A stretch of DNA of 11,148 bases, from assembly GCA_002418725.1 (NCBI GenBank), contig DIER01000002.1, positions 1-11,148 on the forward strand. The letters are read 5' to 3'. This stretch comes from Acholeplasmataceae bacterium UBA5769. GTDB taxonomy: Bacteria; Bacillota_I; Bacilli_A; Acholeplasmatales; Acholeplasmataceae. This document shows, one piece after another, positions 6,382 to 11,148 of the stretch (positions are counted from its first letter, which is position 1; every line of letters begins with the position of its first letter). Made by a program: the position numbers and the translations under genes. A model generated the notes under the pieces. That model was not told where the DNA came from, did no database searches, and worked only from the letters and a program-made list of their open reading frames with translations.

Positions 6382-6942
6382 TTAAAGGTTAAAAAATTGT
6401 TTGATTTTTTCTGCAACTTCTTCTGGAGACACCTTTGTATTATCGATTTTAAGATAATGTGCTTTTTTGATTTCGCCATCATATGAATTTAAACGATATT
6501 TTTCTTCGAGTTGGATAAATCTTTGATCAGATGCTTCAAGATCTCTTTTGGATGCTTTGTGCATGAGTCTGTTTTCTGAATGGTTACGAGTGAGTCGCAC
6601 CTTTTGATCGGCAGCAAGTTCAACAAAATAGATTTTAAAGCCTTCCGTTTCAAACATATGTTCTAACTTTTCAATATATGCGTGATCGGTTTGTTCATCC
6701 AGTGCCCACATGAATGTGAAGATTAGACCACGCTGATGTGCTTTTGACACATGCTTAAACACCACATCACGAAGTTCATTGCTTAAGGCTGCCCAAACTT
6801 TATGGTCATCAGGCAACAATTTTAATGCCAGTTCTATGCTTTCGTGATTGTGATAAAGTGGAATACCCGTTATCTTTGATAAAGCTTGACCTACGGTCAT
6901 TTTACCGACTGCGTGTGGTCCAAAAAGGATTATAAGTTTCAT
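6382..6942 (-). CDS. P-loop kinase-like NTPase of unknown substrate
   Basis: A 186-residue soluble protein with a single P-loop domain of nucleoside/shikimate-kinase type. The Walker A motif GPHAVGKMT is at residues 8-16, with Met in place of the usual Ser or Thr after Lys and Thr next to it. LYHNHESIELAL near 29-40 is characteristic of a group of small bacterial ATP-binding proteins that read GPPAVGK...FHNH, normally annotated only as AAA-family or kinase-like. LIFTFMWALDE near 73-83 fits the second strand, and LTRNHSENR near 116-124 resembles an arginine-bearing lid. The substrate is unknown. The start has AGGTG 5 bases upstream. It follows the RNase III-like gene by 20 bases and is probably co-transcribed with it; a functional link is not shown. 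Confidence 0.75.
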   Translation of the reverse strand: MKLIILFGPHAVGKMTVGQALSKITGIPLYHNHESIELALKLLPDDHKVWAALSNELRDVVFKHVSKAHQRGLIFTFMWALDEQTDHAYIEKLEHMFETEGFKIYFVELAADQKVRLTRNHSENRLMHKASKRDLEASDQRFIQLEEKYRLNSYDGEIKKAHYLKIDNTKVSPEEVAEKIKQFFNL

Positions 6943-6962
6943 GCTCTCACCTATTTTCTTTT

Positions 6963-7445
6963 CTACGCATGCAACATGCCAATGATTTTATCTTGAATGA
7001 ATGTTTGACACGCTTCAAATCCATCACTAAAATAAATGGCACCAATAATCGCTTCAACCGCGGTCGCAATCTTCTTTTTCCCTTGTAAATCTGTATTTGC
7101 ATAAAATAAGATGTCTGGTAACATAAGTTTCATACCAAGTTCTTGTAAGACATGGTTATTTTCAATCTTTTGTTTAATGTCGGTGAGTTTACCTTCGGTG
7201 ATTGCAGGTGTGAAATGCAAAATGGATAACGATGCTTTTAAGATCGCATCACCGACGACCGCTAAACCATCGTGTTCATAGATTTTATCTGATGAACAAT
7301 CGTTGTATTCTTTTGCAAAGTTTGAACATGTGATCGAAACGAGTGCGATTTCTTCGTTTTTGAGCTGAAAACCAATCATCTGGTATAGCTTCTTGAGTTT
7401 ATCTTTCTTGTTTTCATGAAATTCTTGATAGCGGCTAATTTTCAT
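6963..7445 (-). CDS. Divergent RNase III-domain protein without dsRNA-binding domain
   Basis: A 160-residue protein made only of an RNase III catalytic-type domain. ALVSITCSNFAKEYN (about 35-49) lines up with the first helix motif (ALTHxSxxxE). HDGLAVVGDAILKAS (58-72) lines up with the signature NERLEFLGDSxL. ATAVEAIIGAIYFSDGF (127-143) lines up with ADxxEALIGAIYLDxG. By this alignment Asp66 and Glu131 (E. coli Asp45 and Glu117) are kept and Asp59 stands in for Glu38, but Glu41 is Ala and Asp114 is Thr. There is no C-terminal dsRNA-binding domain, as in Mini-III, though the length is greater than a typical Mini-III. ATG at 7454 abuts AAAAAGGGG with no spacing, so ATG at 7445, nine bases on, is preferred. 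Activity is uncertain; it may bind rather than cut RNA, or belong to a separate branch. Confidence 0.75.
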   Translation of the reverse strand: MKISRYQEFHENKKDKLKKLYQMIGFQLKNEEIALVSITCSNFAKEYNDCSSDKIYEHDGLAVVGDAILKASLSILHFTPAITEGKLTDIKQKIENNHVLQELGMKLMLPDILFYANTDLQGKKKIATAVEAIIGAIYFSDGFEACQTFIQDKIIGMLHA

Positions 7446-7476
7446 CTTGTCCATCCCCTTTTTGTTTACTATTTTT

Positions 7477-7485
7477 ATTGTATCA
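7477..7485 (-). promoter_or_regulatory. Extended -10 promoter of the RNase III-like/kinase-like gene pair
   Basis: The minus strand reads TGATACAAT, an extended -10 (TG, one base, TACAAT), 32 bases before the ATG at 7445. No good -35 is visible at 16-18 bases. Confidence 0.5.
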
Positions 7486-7535
7486 CAAACCTCAAAACAA
7501 CGATTTCTGATTTCGAAAATGGATGTTCAATTTCT

Positions 7536-7555
7536 TTTAGTAAAATTTGACTAAA
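7536..7555. promoter_or_regulatory. 20-bp palindrome, likely GalR operator
   Basis: TTTAGT (7536-7541) and ACTAAA (7550-7555) flank an AAAATTTG centre. Nine of the ten base pairs are symmetric; only 7542/7549 mismatches. The right half covers the -35 hexamer (7547-7552) of the gal operon, so a bound repressor would block RNA polymerase. It lacks the central CG common in LacI-family operators. Binding by the GalR encoded 43 bases downstream is inferred. Confidence 0.7.
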
Positions 7556-7575
7556 TCATATTTTTATTTTATAAT
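7547..7575 (+). promoter_or_regulatory. Promoter of the galR-galT-galK operon
   Basis: TTGACT (7547-7552) and TATAAT (7570-7575) are separated by exactly 17 bases, an almost perfect sigma-A promoter. The galR start codon lies 22 bases after the -10. A strong promoter overlapped by a palindrome suggests control mainly by repression. Confidence 0.88.
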
Positions 7576-7597
7576 AAAGGTTGAGGTGAACAAGCTT

Positions 7598-8590
7598 ATG
7601 GCAACATTAAAAGAAATAGCAAACATGACAGGTGTCTCCATCACGACCGTCTCACGCATCCTAAACCGGGATTCAAGACTCCAAGTCACTCCTGAGACAA
7701 GAGATGCTGTCTTAACAGCAGCTAAAAAAGTCGGTTACATCAAAATAAATAAATCCAATGAACAAAGTAAAATAGCTTTAATCCATTGGTATTCGGTGAA
7801 ACAAGAAACAGAGGATCCTTATTATCTTTTCATTCGTTTAGGCGTTGAAGCACACGCAAGAAAAAGAGGAATAAAACTCATTTCACATTATTTTTCAACG
7901 CTAAAAGAACCATTACCGCTTGCAGATGGAGCTATTGTCGTCGGAAAATTTGATGAGGAGGAAATAAAACGATTTGAACAAACATATCCTTATCTTGTCT
8001 TCGTTGACTCATCTCCAAATCCTAAAAAACATGACAGTGTGATGATCGATTTTACCAACGCTTATGAGGAAGCTTATCGTTTTCTCATCAACCAAGGACT
8101 TACAGACATTGGCTATATTGGGGGAAGAGAATACACAAAAACATTAAAACATCCCCTCATAGACCCCAGAGAACAGTTTGTCATGCAAAAACAAATCCCT
8201 CAAAAAAGAATCCATATCGGCGCGTTCAACACGACCTCAGGGTATCAGTTGATGAAACAGATTATCCAGGAAAAAAATCTCGCACAAGCCTATCTTATTG
8301 GCAATGACCACATGGCTATTGGTGTCCTTTCAGCGCTTCATGAAGCAAAAATTAATGTCCCTGAGGATGTGTCATTGATCGGTTTTAATGACATTGAACA
8401 AAGTGCATTCACCATTCCACCCTTATCAACCATCAAGGTCTATCAAAAAGATTTAGGTGAGACCGCAGTTAATGCACTCATGGAACGTATCAAAGGTAGA
8501 CACATTCCAGAAAAAATCATTTTACCCACAGAATTGATTCAAAGACAAACGACTAAAGGAGATCATAAAAACCATGAAACAAGCCATTGA
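7598..8590 (+). CDS. galR: LacI-family transcriptional repressor, GalR type
   Basis: A 330-residue regulator expected to repress the gal operon until a galactose-related inducer binds. The LacI helix-turn-helix occupies residues 1-46 (MATLKEIANMTGVSITTVSRILN, then VTPETRDAVLTAAKKVGY). The linker to the sugar-binding domain is short: only about 11 residues separate GY from IALIHWYS, and the usual PNxxARxL hinge helix is missing. The ligand domain follows to the end, with PYYLFIRLGVE, GYIGG near 190, LIGNDHMAIGVLSAL near 230-245 and LIGFNDIEQSAFTIPPLSTI near 258-277, all standard for the family. The IALIHWYS...DPYYLxIRLG block is like GalR of lactic acid bacteria. The start is chosen for GAGGTGA 8 bases upstream and the exact family N-terminus; a TTG at 7547 lies inside the -35 and is rejected. 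It overlaps galT by 17 bases. Confidence 0.9.
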   Translation: MATLKEIANMTGVSITTVSRILNRDSRLQVTPETRDAVLTAAKKVGYIKINKSNEQSKIALIHWYSVKQETEDPYYLFIRLGVEAHARKRGIKLISHYFSTLKEPLPLADGAIVVGKFDEEEIKRFEQTYPYLVFVDSSPNPKKHDSVMIDFTNAYEEAYRFLINQGLTDIGYIGGREYTKTLKHPLIDPREQFVMQKQIPQKRIHIGAFNTTSGYQLMKQIIQEKNLAQAYLIGNDHMAIGVLSALHEAKINVPEDVSLIGFNDIEQSAFTIPPLSTIKVYQKDLGETAVNALMERIKGRHIPEKIILPTELIQRQTTKGDHKNHETSH

Positions 8591-10049
8591 AAATCTTATT
8601 CATCTCATGTGGATGAAAGAGGTCATTGAAAAACGCGATCATCATTATGTCAGAAACCAACTTTACCACATGCTTAACCTTGAGATCGATGAACTCGTCC
8701 CCGCACCAAAAATCATTTATCACCCTTCAGAAGCACTTGAAATCATCTTGGATGCTTTAGAAAAGAAAGGTAGACTAGACGGTTCAAAAGTAGCAAGAGA
8801 TCTCTTTGATGCGAAAATTATGAACATCTTCGCCAAAAAACCTTCAGATGTTGAAAAAACATTTGATGAACTCTATCAGACACATCCGACACACGCGACC
8901 AAATGGTACTACCAGTACGCACAATCTTTAAACTATATCCGCATGGATCGGGTATTAAAAAACATCTCCTTTCATACCGATACAACGTTTGGCAAATTAG
9001 ATATCACGATAAACCTTTCCAAACCTGAAAAAGATCCCAAAAGTATCATTTTAGCTGGTCAAGTAGTTTCGACGTCTTATCCCAAATGTCTTTTATGTGT
9101 AGAAAACGAAGGCTTTAGCGGCAATTTCCAAAGGGATTCTAGGGATCAACATCGTATGATTAGCACCAAACTTCAGGGTGAGGTTTACTATTTCCAGTAT
9201 TCACCTTATATCTACTATAACGAACATGCCATCGTGTTAAGTGAAGTTCATAGACCCATGGTGATTAACCGAAAAACCTTTGAAAACCTTCTTCTTTTAT
9301 GTGATCAGTTTGAAGGTTACTTCTTTGGTTCAAATGCAGATTTACCCATCGTCGGTGGTTCGATACTTTCCCATGACCACTATCAAGGCGGTAAACATGA
9401 ATTTCCGATTGAACGTGCTGAGATTTTAAAAGAATGGGAAAAAGATGACCTCTCCTATGCTTGTCTTAAATGGCCACTATCCACCATTCGTATCAAAGGA
9501 CAACACATAAAATCCTTGGTTCAGGCAGCATCAGATACATTACACGCTTGGAAGCATTATGAAAATGAACGTTTAAATATCTTTTCACATACCGGGGATA
9601 CCCCCCATCAAACCATCACACCGGTAGCAAGAAAAAAAGATGGTCTTTATGAACTTGATTTGATATTAAGAAATAATTATATAAACGAAGACTACCCACT
9701 TGGGTTATTCCATCCTCATGAAGATAAATGGCATATCAAAAAAGAAAACATCGGGCTCATTGAAGCGATGGGGTTAGCGATACTTCCCGCAAGACTTAAG
9801 CATGAACTTGAAGACGTCAAAGATTATCTGCTCCATGGTAGAGATCTCTTTGAATCATCATTGATGCATCAGCATTGGGCGGATCAAATAAAGGCTAAGT
9901 TTGATGTTAAAGCTGAGACCATTGATCAACTTATTCAAGATGAAGTAGGACTTATTTTTGAAAAAGTTTTAACCGATTGTGGCGTCTTTAAACAAGATGA
10001 GGAGGGCATGAATGCATTCATTCATTTCATTGAAGGAGAACTTTTATGA
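8574..10049 (+). CDS. galT: UDP-glucose--hexose-1-phosphate uridylyltransferase, Firmicutes-type GalT
   Basis: A 491-residue cytoplasmic enzyme of the Leloir pathway that exchanges UMP between UDP-glucose and galactose-1-phosphate, giving glucose-1-phosphate and UDP-galactose. Length and motifs fit the long Gram-positive class of GalT: YPKCLLCVENEGFSG near 169-183, YYFQYSPYIYYNEHAIVLSEVHRPM near 205-229, and the active-site region GGSILSHDHYQGG near 261-273, whose HxHxQ-type pattern carries the nucleotide-linked histidine. NNYINEDYPLGLFHPH near 370-385 and EAMGLAILPARL near 395-406 are also typical. The start is supported by AAAGGAGAT about 10 bases upstream, inside the end of galR. It overlaps galR by 17 bases and galK by ATGA (4 bases), so translation of the three genes is coupled. 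It ends in TGA, supporting the standard code. No truncation is seen. Confidence 0.95.
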   Translation: MKQAIENLIHLMWMKEVIEKRDHHYVRNQLYHMLNLEIDELVPAPKIIYHPSEALEIILDALEKKGRLDGSKVARDLFDAKIMNIFAKKPSDVEKTFDELYQTHPTHATKWYYQYAQSLNYIRMDRVLKNISFHTDTTFGKLDITINLSKPEKDPKSIILAGQVVSTSYPKCLLCVENEGFSGNFQRDSRDQHRMISTKLQGEVYYFQYSPYIYYNEHAIVLSEVHRPMVINRKTFENLLLLCDQFEGYFFGSNADLPIVGGSILSHDHYQGGKHEFPIERAEILKEWEKDDLSYACLKWPLSTIRIKGQHIKSLVQAASDTLHAWKHYENERLNIFSHTGDTPHQTITPVARKKDGLYELDLILRNNYINEDYPLGLFHPHEDKWHIKKENIGLIEAMGLAILPARLKHELEDVKDYLLHGRDLFESSLMHQHWADQIKAKFDVKAETIDQLIQDEVGLIFEKVLTDCGVFKQDEEGMNAFIHFIEGELL

Positions 10050-11148
10050 TGACAAAACTCAATCACGCATTTAAGTATCATTTTCATCGTGAAGATGGCA
10101 TCCCTTTTTTCTCACCAGGAAGAGTCAATTTGATCGGTGAACATATCGATTATAACGGTGGTTTTGTATTTCCTTGTGCCATCAGTTATGGCACTTATGG
10201 CATCGCTCAAAAAAGAGAGGACCGTCTGGTTCACGTTTACTCTGAGTCCTTTTCAAATCACATGTATACCTTCAGTTTAGATGAATTGTCCAAGGATAAA
10301 AACGATGCATGGGCAGATTATATAAAAGGCTCTATCAAGGCATTATCAGTACATGGATATGACATTCCTTATGGCATTGATTTATACCTTACAAGCACGA
10401 TGCCCATGGGTGCAGGACTCTCTTCTTCTGCATCTTTGGAGATGCTGATTATCACGGTTTTCGATCACATTTTTTCATTGAATATTTCTTTAAAAGAGAA
10501 AGTATTACTTGGTAAGTATGCAGAAAATAAATTTGTTGGCGTCAACTCAGGCATCATGGATCAATTCGCCGTGGTTGCTGGAAAAAAGGATCATGCCATG
10601 CTTTTAAATACCGATACTTTGGCTTATGAACAGATCCCTTTAATATTAAAAGATTACACATTACTTATCGCAAATACCAACAAAAAAAGAGGCCTTGCAG
10701 ACTCTAAATATAACGAAAGATATGCAGAATGTCAGACATCACTAAACCTTTTGAAACCCATCTATCAGATCCATCACCTATGTGAATTAAGTGAAGAAAA
10801 GTTACATGAAATTCAATCTGTTTTAGACTCTACCCTCTACCGTAGAACAAAACATGTCATCCGTGAACAAGCTAGAACCATACGTTCAGCTGAAGCGCTC
10901 AAGAAAGATGATCTTTTGATGTTTGCGAAACTGATGAATGAATCTCACAACTCTTTAAGAGACGATTATGAAGTTACCGGTATCGAACTTGATACACTTC
11001 AAGAAGCACTTCTATCCAGTGGTGCTATCGGTGCAAGAATGACCGGTGCTGGTTTTGGAGGTTGTGTCATCTCCATCATCCCAACCCATCTCATCACTGA
11101 AGTAAAACGAAACGCTAATCACGTGTATAAAGAAAAAATAGGCTATGA
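10046..11148 (+). CDS. galK: Galactokinase, missing the last residues at the right edge
   Basis: Galactokinase phosphorylates galactose at C1 with ATP, the first committed step of the Leloir pathway. The frame is open from ATG at 10046 to the window edge (367 codons); the family is about 385-395 residues, so only the extreme C-terminus is absent. All GHMP-kinase motifs are present: SPGRVNLIGEHIDYNGG near 23-39 (galactokinase signature), MPMGAGLSSSASLE near 119-132 (ATP-binding loop), VNSGIMDQFAVVAG near 168-181 with the catalytic Asp, and GARMTGAGFGGCVIS near 330-344. It starts at ATGATG overlapping the galT stop, with AAGGAG 7 bases before the first ATG; the second ATG (10049) is equally possible. 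There is no visible galE or galM, which may lie to the right. Confidence 0.95.
   Translation, partial: MMTKLNHAFKYHFHREDGIPFFSPGRVNLIGEHIDYNGGFVFPCAISYGTYGIAQKREDRLVHVYSESFSNHMYTFSLDELSKDKNDAWADYIKGSIKALSVHGYDIPYGIDLYLTSTMPMGAGLSSSASLEMLIITVFDHIFSLNISLKEKVLLGKYAENKFVGVNSGIMDQFAVVAGKKDHAMLLNTDTLAYEQIPLILKDYTLLIANTNKKRGLADSKYNERYAECQTSLNLLKPIYQIHHLCELSEEKLHEIQSVLDSTLYRRTKHVIREQARTIRSAEALKKDDLLMFAKLMNESHNSLRDDYEVTGIELDTLQEALLSSGAIGARMTGAGFGGCVISIIPTHLITEVKRNANHVYKEKIGY

Noticed and set aside
7511..7520. Second operator at the TTTCGAAA palindrome
   Set aside because: It is only 8 bp of perfect symmetry and does not resemble the 20-bp palindrome downstream; this is common by chance in AT-rich DNA.
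7547..7597. Upstream TTG start extending galR by 17 residues
   Set aside because: It lies inside the -35 hexamer, and the extension is not part of the LacI-family N-terminus.
10041..10051. UGA read as tryptophan (Mycoplasma code)
   Set aside because: galT reaches its normal length at TGA and overlaps the galK start as ATGA; tryptophans in conserved motifs are TGG, so the standard code fits.

Overview
The window is AT-rich, low-GC Gram-positive type DNA. Ribosome-binding sites are strong (AAGGGAG, AAAGGAG, GGAGG), promoters look like sigma-A sites, and Rho-independent terminators are recognisable. UGA acts as a stop: the acetyltransferase and galT both end in TGA, and every readable tryptophan I checked is TGG. 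A Firmicutes-type host fits, including the standard-code relatives of Mollicutes such as Acholeplasmatales, Izemoplasmatales or Erysipelotrichia. The exact lineage is a guess from gene style and cannot be fixed here.

Layout. (1) 1-613, minus: the N-terminal half of an AAA_14/DUF4143-type ATPase runs off the left edge. Its upstream region carries three direct repeats spaced exactly 23 bp. (2) 614-1276: a gene-free stretch of about 660 bases with no convincing gene, possibly decayed sequence. (3) 1277-2940, minus: a small two-helix membrane protein with its own extended -10 promoter, then a terminator, then a deoxynucleoside kinase and a glycerophosphodiester phosphodiesterase in one operon (phosphodiesterase first). 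(4) 3088-5513, minus: a GNAT acetyltransferase followed by a leaderless GH20 beta-N-acetylhexosaminidase, ending in a long hairpin terminator. (5) 5590-6300, plus: a leaderless GH16 beta-glucanase transcribed divergently, closed by a hairpin terminator that may work both ways. (6) 6382-7445, minus: a divergent RNase III-like domain protein followed by a P-loop kinase-like protein, 20 bases apart. (7) 7598-11148, plus: a galactose (Leloir) operon, galR-galT-galK, with overlapping genes. A near-consensus promoter is overlapped by a 20-bp palindrome, the likely GalR operator. galK runs off the right edge.

How they fit together. The window is mostly housekeeping and sugar metabolism. Galactose is phosphorylated by GalK and exchanged by GalT under a GalR-type repressor. 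GH20 and GH16 probably trim oligosaccharides; both lack signal peptides, so they may act on imported sugars. Nucleoside salvage (deoxynucleoside kinase) and phospholipid turnover (phosphodiesterase) share an operon.

I see no convincing new multi-gene system. The best leads are the phased repeats in front of the DUF4143 ATPase, the RNase III-like protein that has lost two of its usual acidic residues, and the matched pair of a short-hinge GalR and an operator without a central CpG. All family calls come from reading motifs by eye; no database search was possible.
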